A DNA stretch of 38,746 nt from Bacillota bacterium (GTDB lineage Bacteria > Bacillota > Clostridia > Saccharofermentanales > Fastidiosipilaceae): the NCBI GenBank assembly GCA_030055235.1, contig JASGUW010000002.1, positions 1-38,746 on the forward strand. Reading direction: 5' to 3'. Below are positions 10,501 to 17,365 of the stretch, piece after piece (within the stretch, counting starts at the first letter, position 1; every line of letters starts with the position of its first letter). The position numbers and the translations under genes were made by a program. Under the pieces are notes generated by a model. It was not told the origin of the DNA. It ran no database searches and saw nothing but the letters and a program-made list of their open reading frames with translations.

Positions 10501-11070
10501 ACGACCACTCCGACCACAACTGAGTCGACGGAGACCATTCCAACCACAACCACTCCGACTTCGACTGAGTCGACGGAGAGCACTCCAACCACAACCGCTC
10601 CGACTTCGACTGAAAAGCCCGAAACGGATCCGAGCCAGAGCGATGAGATCAGGATGATTAAGCAAGCTCCGGCATGGATCAAGGGATCGCTTCTTTCCGC
10701 CAGTTATACTTCTAATGCCAGCTTTGCCGACTTCCTGTATGTCCGGGTTGATGGAAATGTGGTCGATCGATCCAACTATGATGTAGAAGAAGGTTCAACA
10801 ATTGTCAGCTTCAAAGCCAAATACCTTGAGACGCTTTCTGTGGGCAAGCACCCGGTGGAAATTGTGTCCAAATCAGGCACTGCTCACGGCATGATTGAAA
10901 TCAAAGGTCCGGCTGCCGGACAAACGGAAGAGACTACCAAGTCAGGCGACAGCGTGCCGCGAACAGGCGAGAGTGTCGGACAGTACCTCTGGCTGGCACT
11001 GCTGCTGCTTGCTGCAGGCGGGATGCTGCTCGTGCTTCGCAAAAAGAATATGTTGAAGCACAGGGATTAG
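7507..11070 (+). CDS. LPXTG-type surface protein with beta-helix, MBG-like domains and Thr/Ser-rich stalk
   Basis: A 1187-residue secreted wall protein. Residues 1-28 form a signal peptide. Residues about 30-480 contain many imperfect turns of the form GIYA..DVNLSGSGDV.I, as in Cthe_2159-like carbohydrate-binding beta-helix proteins. Residues about 488-824 contain MBG-like domains; the module starting ATLTI.ADNKTREYN occurs twice, at about 577 and 742, with nearly identical DNA 495 bp apart. Residues about 828-1038 are a Thr/Ser/Glu stalk of 15-residue repeats. Residues about 1050-1135 form a module shared with the surface protein at 24012. The end has VPRTGE (from 1150), a hydrophobic segment and a basic tail: a sortase signal with V in place of the usual L. 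No sortase lies in the window. The ligand is unknown; polysaccharide binding is inferred from the fold family. Confidence 0.88.
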   Translation: MKSRQAAALILALLMLCAMLPRQRTLAEAGATLHIAGKDYTTEELGSDIVGTGWRWSAEKNEITLSGYKSGYIKYYGTPPKQDVSILVAAGTNNSITVPADLTEHGIHVGRDLSLSGAGNLSIAINRVYHSSNDEDYDGIYSNDGSISIDMAGKLDISVKDFCGIRARNHVTLSGTGDVKISAECGIWSLRGHVNSTMAGKLTIDARSIGIITENLSYAAGDIKLSGNGAVIINSGAHGISAELGNVSLSGNGAVSITLAANNGATYGIYAHSNVDLSNNGAVTINADKFGVHSETMGVSLSGDGDVSITTGDGNSERGYGIYADNDVNLSGSGDVIIDVEGKGIISYFYGVSLSGDGDVSITATNDGIYANDGVTISGSGAVSITVHDSHTYTSGGIYTNNEDVIVSGSGKLTVSSDKDAVYLWDKGKELKLNGTGTPLTFTSGEGYRAIYNGRDDSSPVGGTEYHNYRETGAPNGTYVRYDHKSSVVETVELTAPSASKTYDGTALTKTTGVSATGLPEGYTVEATASGSQTDVGSSDNVVNEGYVIRDAGGNDKTADFPNVTKVNGTLTVTPATLTIRADNKTREYNTANPMLTYSVEGLQGEDCIITIGLDPAISTTAILMSPVGGYPITFGGPAVLGNYNVSYVDGTLTVKSNSVDLTLAATGYNGTYDGADHNGVTGATASLPDAVITYSLNENGPYSGDIPQVHDVTPGTVIWVKASLANYEDARTSVTAVVTAATLTITADNKTREYNTANPELTYSVSGLQGTDSIASIGLDPAISTTAVQTSPVGGHPITFGGPTVLGNYNVNYVDGILTVTPQVAPTTTESTETSSTSADPTTTESTETSSTSADPTTTESTETSSTSADPTTTESTETTPTTTDPTTTESTETSSTSADPTTTESTETSSTSADPPTTESTETTPTTSDPTTTESTETTPTTTDPTTTESTETSSTSADPTTTESTETTPTTTDPTSTESTETTPTTTAPTTTESATTTPTTTESTETIPTTTTPTSTESTESTPTTTAPTSTEKPETDPSQSDEIRMIKQAPAWIKGSLLSASYTSNASFADFLYVRVDGNVVDRSNYDVEEGSTIVSFKAKYLETLSVGKHPVEIVSKSGTAHGMIEIKGPAAGQTEETTKSGDSVPRTGESVGQYLWLALLLLAAGGMLLVLRKKNMLKHRD
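9987..10619 (+). repeat. 45-bp tandem coding repeats of the Thr/Ser stalk
   Basis: About 14 in-frame 45-bp units encode PTTTESTET followed by either SSTSAD or TPTTTD. The two alternatives are mixed along the array, which suggests repeated unequal crossover. The unit is a multiple of three, so changes in copy number would alter stalk length without a frameshift. Long open frames on the opposite strand are by-products of this periodicity. Confidence 0.92.
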
Positions 11071-11296
11071 TTCGCTGCAAGTATCCGTTTTCTGAAGAGG
11101 AGCCAGATTGACATCTGGCTCCTCTTTCTGTCAGGAATGAGGATATGAAGCTTGTCTTTTCCGGTTTGCATAGCTGTCAGCAGACAAAACAGGTGGCATT
11201 TCCTGTGTCGCCCCGGTCTGCATCAACACAGGAGTTCGAGATTCGTTCGTTGCTGCTGCCTAGTGCATAAACAGTCGTAAGCAATAGTTCGATTTG
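10735..11296 (+). repeat. Parent copy of a segmental duplication (3' end of surface gene plus downstream DNA)
   Basis: This stretch covers the C-terminal module, the sorting signal, the terminator and about 170 bp beyond. It is repeated with deletions and substitutions at 12375-12787. Matching landmarks include CAAAGCCAAATACCTTGAGA, the VPRTGE codons, the terminator stem, TGTGTCGCCCCGGTCT and TTCGAGATTCGTTC, all in the same order. Confidence 0.88.
11095..11130 (+). terminator. Rho-independent terminator of surface-protein gene
   Basis: A perfect 14-bp stem (AAGAGGAGCCAGAT against ATCTGGCTCCTCTT) with a TGAC loop is followed by TCTG. It lies 24 bp after the stop codon. Related hairpins, built on AGGAGCC/GGCTCCT, follow the decayed copy and the second LPXTG gene. 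Confidence 0.85.
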
Positions 11297-11505
11297 GGGA
11301 TGAGATCTTTGTTTATATGACTATTTAGAAAAGCGCCCGCAATTTCTAGCATATGAAGATTCTCACTTAACTCAGAGGCTCCTGTAATCGTGTGTTCCCG
11401 TCGCAGTGGATCATGATGATCTGCTCGGAAAAAGCTGATGAAAGTAGATTTACATGTTTCGTGTTCAGAGGGGTTTAGTCCGGAACACCAGTAATTCTGA
11501 TTTGA

Positions 11506-11685
11506 CACGCGTCACAGCAGAGAGACGTTGTTCAGCCTAAAGGTGCTGGCATTTCTCAGCTGACCCCTGAACGTCCAGAAGTTCTGAAAGCAGGATATAT
11601 TGCTTATAGTATCGATGATCAAGGCAGAACGATTCTTTTAGACGGGCTTAATCCCTCTGCCAGTTTATTGATGCCGAAGTCCTAA
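11506..11685 (+). pseudogene. Possible remnant of an unrecognised gene
   Basis: About 59 codons are open here without an ATG and end at TAA (11683-11685). The last part reads like a protein C-terminus, with segments KAGYIAYSIDD and ILLDGLNPSASLLM. In-frame stops lie just upstream (near 11476 and 11503). I do not recognise the family. It could be the 3' end of a gene broken when the hicAB segment arrived, or it could be chance. Confidence 0.3.
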
Positions 11686-11768
11686 AAGGCGAGTTTCGAC
11701 ACTCTGGAAATATAGCAATCCGCTCTATGCGTGCACACGTGTTGTGGTACATTAAGGGAGAAATGGAA

Positions 11769-11945
11769 ATGAGAGACATTGAGCTGCTAAGATTATTGCA
11801 AAAAGAAGGTTGGGAAGTACAAAGTATTAAAGGAAGCCATCATAAACTTGTAAAAGACGGCAAAAAAATTACATTATCGGTTCATAAAAAAGAATTAACA
11901 AAAGGAATGTTGAACGCAATACTAAAACAGGCAGGGCTTAAATAA
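11769..11945 (+). CDS. hicA: HicA family mRNA interferase toxin
   Basis: A 58-residue protein of the double-stranded-RNA-binding-like HicA family, which cleaves mRNA and is neutralised by HicB. It carries the conserved G-S-H-H block at residues 22-25 (H24 is the expected catalytic histidine), followed by KLVKDGKKITLSVH and a C-terminal helix. The start at 11769 sits 8 bp after AAGGGAG (11754-11760); an ATG at 11763 is too close to it. The length is typical. It is 38 bp upstream of hicB, in the common toxin-first order. The DNA is clearly more AT-rich than the flanking genes, which suggests transfer. Confidence 0.9.
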   Translation: MRDIELLRLLQKEGWEVQSIKGSHHKLVKDGKKITLSVHKKELTKGMLNAILKQAGLK

Positions 11946-11983
11946 AGCTTTCTGAGCGAATCCATCTAAAAGGGGGTTATCTT

Positions 11984-12373
11984 ATGTTGTATTCATATCC
12001 TGCTGTTTTTCATAAAGAAGATGGCCGTTATTGGGTTGAGTTCCCGGATCTTCCTGGCTGCTTTTCACAGGGCGATTCGGTAAAAGAAGTTTTGGCAAAT
12101 GCAAAAGAGTCTATGGAGCTCTATTTGGAGCCGACCGAACCATTCGAGAACCCTTTACGGTTTCCCGAACCCACTGACATAAGCACCTTGGAAACACCGG
12201 AAAATGGCTTTTTGTCGTATGTAACAAGCGATGTAGATTTCTATAAGTTTTCCAAGTCTGTAAAAAAGACATTGACTATACCCGCATGGGTAAACGAGGA
12301 AGCGGAAGCTGCGGGAATTAACTTCTCTCAGGCTCTTCGTGAGGCTCTTATCGAAAGACTGAGCAGGATATAA
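11984..12373 (+). CDS. hicB: HicB family antitoxin
   Basis: A 129-residue antitoxin. The N-terminal half has the partial RNase H fold typical of HicB (YPAVFHKEDGRYWVEFPDLP, then GCFSQGDSVKEVLANAKESM). The C-terminal end (LTIPAWVNEEAEAAGINFSQ and following) is a ribbon-helix-helix DNA-binding segment, so it probably binds the toxin and represses the operon. An AAGGGGG ribosome binding site lies just before the ATG. Homology to the duplicated surface-gene segment begins one or two bases after its stop codon, so hicB marks an exact recombination edge. No sharp operator palindrome was identified. Confidence 0.92.
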   Translation: MLYSYPAVFHKEDGRYWVEFPDLPGCFSQGDSVKEVLANAKESMELYLEPTEPFENPLRFPEPTDISTLETPENGFLSYVTSDVDFYKFSKSVKKTLTIPAWVNEEAEAAGINFSQALREALIERLSRI

Positions 12374-12374
12374 G

Positions 12375-12577
12375 CTTCCTGTCCGGGTGGAGGAAGGTTC
12401 TACAATTGTCACCTTCAAAGCCAAATACCTTGAGACACTTTCTGTGGGTAAGCACCCGGTGTGCCGCGAACAGGCGAGAGTGTCGGACAGTACCTCTGGC
12501 TGGCACTGCTGCTGCTGGCTGCAGGCGGGATACTGCTCGTGCTTCGTAAAAAGAATGTGGTGAAGCACAGGAATTAA
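12375..12577 (+). pseudogene. Decayed 3' copy of the LPXTG surface-protein gene
   Basis: This is an eroded duplicate of 10735-11070. It keeps CTTCCTG and GTCCGGGT, then jumps to the GGAAGGTTC region, so the intervening codons are lost. A second deletion removes the equivalent of about 97 bp (10857-10953); 97 is not a multiple of three. The sorting signal, membrane segment and basic tail codons follow almost unchanged to TAA at 12575. There is no start codon and no upstream domain. The 5' end touches the hicB stop codon. Confidence 0.87.
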
Positions 12578-12601
12578 TTCGCTGCATACAGGCACTTGCT
12601 G

Positions 12602-12631
12602 AAGAGGAGCCAGATATCTGGCTCCTCTTTC
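12602..12631 (+). terminator. Duplicate terminator, now a loopless palindrome
   Basis: The same 14-bp arms as at 11095-11126 are present but the TGAC loop is deleted, leaving a perfect 28-bp palindrome followed by TCT. As RNA the innermost bases would have to form the loop. It sits 24 bp after the decayed gene and still could terminate hicAB transcription. Confidence 0.8.
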
Positions 12632-12787
12632 TATCTCGTCTGGAATATGAAGCTGGTTTGTTTCTCTCATAAATACTTGTCAGCTGTCAAAGACAGGTGA
12701 CATTCCCTGTGTCGCCCCGGTCTATATCGCTGCCGGTGTTCGAGATTCGTTCTTGGCAGAGTATAAGAATCGTGTGCAATAGTCGAT

Positions 12788-13167
12788 TGCTACACGTAAA
12801 CTGGCGCACTGGTCTCTGTCACTGTGCAGCAGCATGCATTTTCATTCTCGAAAGCAAACACTCATTCAGATCCAGAGAGGCCTTGGCGGAGCTGTCGTGA
12901 GGCAGAGGCACAGCGCAGCAGACGAGCTTTCAGACTCTTGATGCGCCTGTCTTCCTTTGACCGCGCGCAGGAAACATAAGAGGCTGTTTATCCAGACAGA
13001 TCAGCCGCGATAACTGCCATATGCCTTACAGAGAGCGGACAAAGGCACGTGCTTCAGGCGTTTTGGCCGCTTTATTCATACATTCGGAAAGTCCCACCGG
13101 GCGGCGAAATACCGTATTATGTCGAAGAACAACGCGCAGACAGATACGGGGATTTGAGGTAAGCGAA
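12788..13167. other. Unassigned spacer before the MFS gene
   Basis: Homology to the upstream duplication fades at about 12787. No gene, strong hairpin or good promoter was found. An in-frame upstream extension of the MFS gene exists from 13021 but has atypical composition and no ribosome binding site. Confidence 0.5.
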
Positions 13168-14439
13168 ATGACATCTGTGACGCATGACTTCCTGCAGCGG
13201 CGCCGCCTTTTTCTCTTTTGTGGCATTCTGGCCGCCATGGCGGTCGGCAACGGTTTCTTCGACGGCGTCCTGGCCAACTACCTGCGCGAAGTCTACGCTA
13301 TCGACGCCCTGCAGCGCGGACTCATCGAACTGCCGCGTGAGCTGCCCGGCGTCCTCACCGTTGTCCTGGTGTCGACCCTGATGGGTCTGGGCGATCGCCG
13401 CATGGGCGTCATCGCCACCATCCTGATGCTCATTGGCCTTCTGGTTCTGGGTTTTGTCACGCCGCCCTTTGCCGTCATGCTGGTCTTCCTCTTCATTCAT
13501 TCGACCGGCATGCATCTCTGGTTCCCGCTCGACAGCAGCATCGGCATGAGCCTGATCCGGGACGAGAGCCGCGCGGGTACCGTGTTTTCCCGCTTCAAGG
13601 CGGTATCGACGGCCGCCGGCATGCTGGTTTCGCTGCTGGTCTTTCTTGGCTTCAATCGCGGCTGGTTCAGCTTTCAGACAAAGATCAAGACCGTCTTTCT
13701 CATAGGGGCAGCCGGCATCGCCGTTGCCATGATCCTGCTGCTGGCTCTGGAGCGGACACATAGGGAAGAGGCGCGTTCCGGGCTGGCAGAGAAGCCGGCC
13801 CTGCAGCGGCCGCGCTTTGTCTTTCGTCTGGAATATCGCTTTTACTATGTCCTTCAGACCATGCACGGAGTGCAGAAACAGATCATGGCGGTCTTTGCGC
13901 CCTGGGTCCTTATCACCCTGCTGGATCAGGGGGCGGATACGCTGGCCCTGCTCGCCCTCATCAGCAGCGGGATCAGCATCTTTTTTGTCCCCCTGGTCGG
14001 GCAGCTGCTGGACCGGCTTGGCATTCGCATTCTGGTCTTTATTGAGGCCTTTACCTTCATCAGTGTCTACATCTGCTTTGGGGTGCTGGCGGCAGGATTC
14101 ATTGGCGGCCACCTGCCAAAGAGTGGCTGGGCCTTCTACCTGACCGCGGCACTCTTTGTCCTGGATCGTCTTTCGATGCAGCTGGCCATGGTCCATGCCA
14201 TGTATCTGCGCTCGATCGCTGTCTCCGCCGACGATATCGCCCCCGCGCTCTCTACCGGGCAGGCCATGGATCATGTGGTCTCCATCACCATGGCTCTGGC
14301 GAGCGGCTGGATCTGGACAACGATCGGCCCACAGTACGTCTTCTTCAGCGCCGCCCTGCTTTCCCTGATCAATGCCGCGGTGGCTTTCAGGATCCCGAGG
14401 CGCAGCGCTGCAAATCGGCGCCTGGAGCTGTCAAGCTAA
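13168..14439 (+). CDS. MFS-type membrane transporter
   Basis: A 423-residue integral membrane protein with about 12 hydrophobic segments. The start at 13168 follows TGAGGT (13155-13160) at 7 bp, and the protein then opens MTSVTHDFLQRRRLFLF. Features that fit the major facilitator superfamily are an early ANYLREVYAI segment, the basic loop GLGDRRMG near residues 72-79 between the second and third membrane segments, and the mid-protein basic loop LERTHREEA. The second half repeats the pattern, with QLLDRLGIR resembling the loop motif again. The substrate cannot be told from the sequence. It ends 42 bp before ylxM and is probably a separate unit because a promoter lies between them. Confidence 0.8.
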   Translation: MTSVTHDFLQRRRLFLFCGILAAMAVGNGFFDGVLANYLREVYAIDALQRGLIELPRELPGVLTVVLVSTLMGLGDRRMGVIATILMLIGLLVLGFVTPPFAVMLVFLFIHSTGMHLWFPLDSSIGMSLIRDESRAGTVFSRFKAVSTAAGMLVSLLVFLGFNRGWFSFQTKIKTVFLIGAAGIAVAMILLLALERTHREEARSGLAEKPALQRPRFVFRLEYRFYYVLQTMHGVQKQIMAVFAPWVLITLLDQGADTLALLALISSGISIFFVPLVGQLLDRLGIRILVFIEAFTFISVYICFGVLAAGFIGGHLPKSGWAFYLTAALFVLDRLSMQLAMVHAMYLRSIAVSADDIAPALSTGQAMDHVVSITMALASGWIWTTIGPQYVFFSAALLSLINAAVAFRIPRRSAANRRLELSS

Positions 14440-14444
14440 ATGAC

Positions 14445-14474
14445 TTGACAGTGCCTGCGGGTGTCTGTTAGCAT
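14445..14474 (+). promoter_or_regulatory. Promoter of the ylxM-ffh unit, overlapping the possible ylxM start
   Basis: TTGACA (14445-14450) is a perfect -35 box. TAGCAT (14469-14474), 18 bp later, matches four of six -10 positions. Transcription would begin near 14481, one base before the ATG at 14482. The GTG at 14461 and ATG at 14473 would then lie upstream of the transcript. Confidence 0.55.
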
Positions 14475-14481
14475 GCTTCGC

Positions 14482-14826
14482 ATGTCAAAAAGCGATGCAC
14501 TTAGTCATGCCGAACTCACGCTGCGCCTGGATCTCTATGGGGACCTTCTGCAGGGACGTGCGGCCGAGGTTCTTGATCTCTACCTGAACGAGGATCTGAG
14601 TCTGGGGGAGATCGCCGAGACCATGGGTATCAGCCGTCAGGCGGTGCACGATGCCTGTGAGCGTGGGCGGCGTCGCCTGGAGCAGTATGAGGCCGTTCTG
14701 GGACTGGCCGCGAAGCATTCTGAGCTCAAGCGGCAATGTGATTGCCTGGAAGAAAAGTTGGACGCCGGTGATCTGGCGGGCGCCAGAGAACAGCTGCGGA
14801 ATTTACGCAAATTCCTGGAGCAGTAG
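14482..14826 (+). CDS. ylxM: YlxM/p13-like helix-turn-helix protein
   Basis: A 114-residue protein of the UPF0122 (YlxM) family, normally encoded just upstream of ffh and thought to be linked to the SRP pathway. The signature LRLDLYGDLLQGRAAEVLDL is followed by a helix-turn-helix, LSLGEIAETMGISRQAVHDA, then a coiled C-terminus. I prefer the ATG at 14482 because the family usually has about ten residues before the LxLDLYG block and because the likely promoter lies directly upstream. A GTG at 14461 would give 121 residues. No ribosome binding site precedes any candidate start. ffh follows after 14 bp. Confidence 0.85.
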   Translation: MSKSDALSHAELTLRLDLYGDLLQGRAAEVLDLYLNEDLSLGEIAETMGISRQAVHDACERGRRRLEQYEAVLGLAAKHSELKRQCDCLEEKLDAGDLAGAREQLRNLRKFLEQ

Positions 14827-14840
14827 AAAGCGGGAGACAG

Positions 14841-16220
14841 ATGGCTCTGTTTGAGAGTTTAACCGGCCGCCTGCAGGCGATTACGGAACGGATGCGCGGC
14901 AGGACCCGTGTCACCGAACAGGATCTCAAGGCGATGACACGCGAAATTCGCCTGGCCCTGCTGGAAGCCGACGTCAATTTTCAGGTGGTGCGTGAGCTCG
15001 TCGCCGACATCAGCGAGCGCTGTGCCGGCATGGAGGTCATGGAGAGCCTGACTCCGGGACAACAGGTCGTGAAGTACGTCCACGAGTCGATCGTGGATCT
15101 GCTCAATATCGGCAACACGAAGCTGGCGCTGAGCCCCTCCGGTTTTACCGTCATCATGCTCTACGGCCTGCAGGGCAGCGGTAAGACCACGATGGCGGCG
15201 AAGCTGGCCAGGCATCTCAAGGAGACGGGTCGGCGCCCGCTCCTGACCTCTGTCGACGTGCACCGCCCGGCCGCCGCCCTGCAGCTGGAGATTCTGGCGC
15301 AGCCGCTGGGTGTCGAAGTTTACTCCGAGCCCCAGAACCGCGACGCCGTGGAGATTGCCCGCAACGCCGTGGCGCGGGCGCGCTACCTCATGCGCGACGT
15401 CCTGATCGTCGATACCGCCGGCCGCATGACCGTCGACGACGAGCTGATGGACGAGCTTAAGGATATCGCCGCCGTCGTCAAGCCGACGCAGAAACTCCTG
15501 ATCGTCGACGCCATGATCGGTCAGGAAGCGGTCAATATCGCCCTGGCCTTTGACCAGGCGGTGGGGCTGGACGGCTACATCATGACCAAGCTGGACGGCG
15601 ATGCCCGCGGCGGTGCGGCCCTGTCGATCGCCAAGATGACCGGCAAGCCGATCAAGTTCATCGGTACCGGCGAGAAGGTCGAAGACATTGAGGCCTACGA
15701 CCCCGAGCGCATGGCCTCCCGGATCCTGGGCATGGGCGACGTCCTCAGCCTGATCGAAAAGGCTTCGCGCCATCTGGACGAGAAGAAGGCGCAGCAGACG
15801 CTGGAGCGCCTGCAGAAGAATCAGTTCTCCCTGCAGGACATGCTGGAGCAGTTTGAGCAGGTCCGGGAGATGGGCCCGCTGCGCGACCTGGTCGGCATGA
15901 TCCCCGGGATCAACCAGAAGAAGCTGGCGGAGACGGATGTCGACGATTCCATCGTCGACCGCAACATGGCCATCATCCGCTCGATGACGCCCAAGGAGCG
16001 TGAGAATCCGAAGCTCCTCAATGCCTCCAGGCGGCGGCGTATCGCCCTGGGTTCAGGGACAACGGTGCAGCAGGTCAATCAGCTGGTCAATCAGTATGAG
16101 CAGACCGCCAAGCTGATGCGCAGTATCGCCGGCAGCGGCTCCAAGCGCAGGCGCGGCCGTGGCCGCGGAGGTCTGCCGGGAATGGGCGGCCTGCCCGGGA
16201 TGGGCGGCTTCCCCTTTTAA
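14841..16220 (+). CDS. ffh: Signal recognition particle GTPase Ffh
   Basis: A 459-residue SRP54 homologue that binds SRP RNA and signal peptides and docks with FtsY at the membrane. An N-terminal four-helix domain (about 1-90) precedes the GTPase domain, with GLQGSGKTT near 109, DTAGRM near 190 and TKLDGDARGG near 250. The methionine-rich M domain follows (about 300-435), with RRRRIALGSGTTVQQVNQLV as the RNA-binding segment. The C-terminus is Arg/Gly-rich and ends in repeated GMGG units, as in many Firmicutes. GGGAG at 14831 is the ribosome binding site. It is cotranscribed with ylxM and probably with the ribosomal genes after it. Confidence 0.98.
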   Translation: MALFESLTGRLQAITERMRGRTRVTEQDLKAMTREIRLALLEADVNFQVVRELVADISERCAGMEVMESLTPGQQVVKYVHESIVDLLNIGNTKLALSPSGFTVIMLYGLQGSGKTTMAAKLARHLKETGRRPLLTSVDVHRPAAALQLEILAQPLGVEVYSEPQNRDAVEIARNAVARARYLMRDVLIVDTAGRMTVDDELMDELKDIAAVVKPTQKLLIVDAMIGQEAVNIALAFDQAVGLDGYIMTKLDGDARGGAALSIAKMTGKPIKFIGTGEKVEDIEAYDPERMASRILGMGDVLSLIEKASRHLDEKKAQQTLERLQKNQFSLQDMLEQFEQVREMGPLRDLVGMIPGINQKKLAETDVDDSIVDRNMAIIRSMTPKERENPKLLNASRRRRIALGSGTTVQQVNQLVNQYEQTAKLMRSIAGSGSKRRRGRGRGGLPGMGGLPGMGGFPF

Positions 16221-16291
16221 CGGGTAGAGGCGGACGACTTGAAGGTCGCTTCGCATAAATACCATAGATCGTGAAAACGAAGGAGAAACGA

Positions 16292-16537
16292 ATGGCAGTC
16301 AAAATCAGACTCAAACGCATGGGGAAGAAGAAGAGCCCCTACTACCGCGTCGTCGTGGCCGACGGCCGCGAACCGCGTGACGGGCGCTTTATCGCCGAAA
16401 TCGGCACCTATCGCCCGCTCGCCACCCCCAGTGAGTGGAATATCGATGAGGAGCAGGCAAAGGAATGGATCGCGCGCGGCGCCCAGCCGACCGAGACCGT
16501 CCGCAAGCTGCTGAAGATCAACGGAGTCATCGAATGA
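16292..16537 (+). CDS. rpsP: 30S ribosomal protein S16
   Basis: An 81-residue S16 homologue needed for 30S assembly. The opening [20 protein letters not shown] and the [10 protein letters not shown] block are diagnostic. The start at 16292 follows AAGGAG (16280-16285) at 6 bp; an in-frame GTG at 16271 lacks a site. The stop codon overlaps the ATG of khpA (ATGA), which suggests translational coupling. Confidence 0.98.
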   Translation: MAVKIRLKRMGKKKSPYYRVVVADGREPRDGRFIAEIGTYRPLATPSEWNIDEEQAKEWIARGAQPTETVRKLLKINGVIE

Positions 16538-16785
16538 GTTCCAGCGAAAAACGCATGCGGGATCTGCTTTATACCCTGGTCAAGCCGCTTGTCAATCATC
16601 CCGAGGAGATCGACATCACCCCGGTCGATCAGGGGGGGACCGTCCTGCTTGAGGTCCGGGTTTCCCCGGATGACATGGGCAAGGTCATCGGCAAGGGTGG
16701 CCGGCGTGCCGAGGCGATCCGCACGATCATGAAGGCGCAGGGCTCCCGCCTGGGACGCCGGGTCATGGTCGACATCGTCGGCTAG
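16534..16785 (+). CDS. khpA: KH-domain RNA-binding protein KhpA
   Basis: An 83-residue single KH-domain protein (YlqC family). The GxxG loop appears in [15 protein letters not shown], with a typical flanking helix. In Gram-positive bacteria KhpA pairs with KhpB/Jag and binds many transcripts. The ATG overlaps the rpsP stop codon by four bases. The order rpsP-khpA-rimM-trmD is standard for Firmicutes. Confidence 0.95.
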   Translation: MSSSEKRMRDLLYTLVKPLVNHPEEIDITPVDQGGTVLLEVRVSPDDMGKVIGKGGRRAEAIRTIMKAQGSRLGRRVMVDIVG

Positions 16786-16804
16786 ATTTTAGCTGCGAAG
16801 CCCC

Positions 16805-17362
16805 ATGAAAGACCGGGATGACCGGGCATGGCAGCCACTGGAATACTTTGACGTAGCTCGTCTGACCGCGCCGCACGGCGTCACGGGCGAGCTGCGTGCC
16901 ATTTCCCTGACAGAGGTTCCGGGGCGCCTGGAGGCTCTGAAGCAGACGCGTCTGCGACTGGCGGACGGCCGCCTGGAGGAGCGGGTGCGGGAGGTGCGGC
17001 TGCGCCCGGCCGGCACGCGCTATCTGGTGCGTCTGGAGGGCTGTTCGAGTCGTGAACAGGCTGAGGCGCTGCGCGGCTGCTGTCTGACGCTGCCGCGGGA
17101 GGAGGCCGGACCGTTGCCTGAGGGGCGCTGGTATGTCTCCGATTTAATTGGCTGTCGTATCACCTGCTCTGAGCGCGGTGAGATCGGCCGCCTCTTTGAG
17201 GTTATCGAAGGTGTCGGCAGTGATATCTGGGTGGTCAGGCGCCCACAGATGAAGGACATCCTGATTCCGATTCTTTCCGATACGATTGTGGATGTCGATC
17301 TCACAGGCCGCCGGATTCTGCTGCGGCTGCCTGAGGGGCTCTGGGAGATTTACGGGTCCTGA
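16805..17362 (+). CDS. rimM: Ribosome maturation factor RimM
   Basis: A 185-residue RimM homologue that binds S19 and aids maturation of the 30S head. The N-terminal domain contains FDVARLTAPHGVTGELRA. The C-terminal PRC-barrel contains WYVSDLIGCRI and ends with the family-typical RRILLRLPEGLWEI. It lies 19 bp after khpA and 3 bp before the GTG of trmD. The protein is rich in arginine, like the rest of this GC-rich operon. Confidence 0.95.
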   Translation: MKDRDDRAWQPLEYFDVARLTAPHGVTGELRAISLTEVPGRLEALKQTRLRLADGRLEERVREVRLRPAGTRYLVRLEGCSSREQAEALRGCCLTLPREEAGPLPEGRWYVSDLIGCRITCSERGEIGRLFEVIEGVGSDIWVVRRPQMKDILIPILSDTIVDVDLTGRRILLRLPEGLWEIYGS

Positions 17363-17365
17363 GCC

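Noticed and set aside
9616..10682. Antisense frames of 349 and 245 codons over the surface-protein stalk
   Set aside because: They are mirror products of the 45-bp coding repeat, with low-complexity Arg/Ser or Val/Ser translations and no ribosome binding site.
13117..14274. 385-codon antisense frame opposite the MFS gene
   Set aside because: Its translation is Gln/Asp/Gly-rich, as expected from the shadow of a hydrophobic protein in GC-rich DNA; no start signal.
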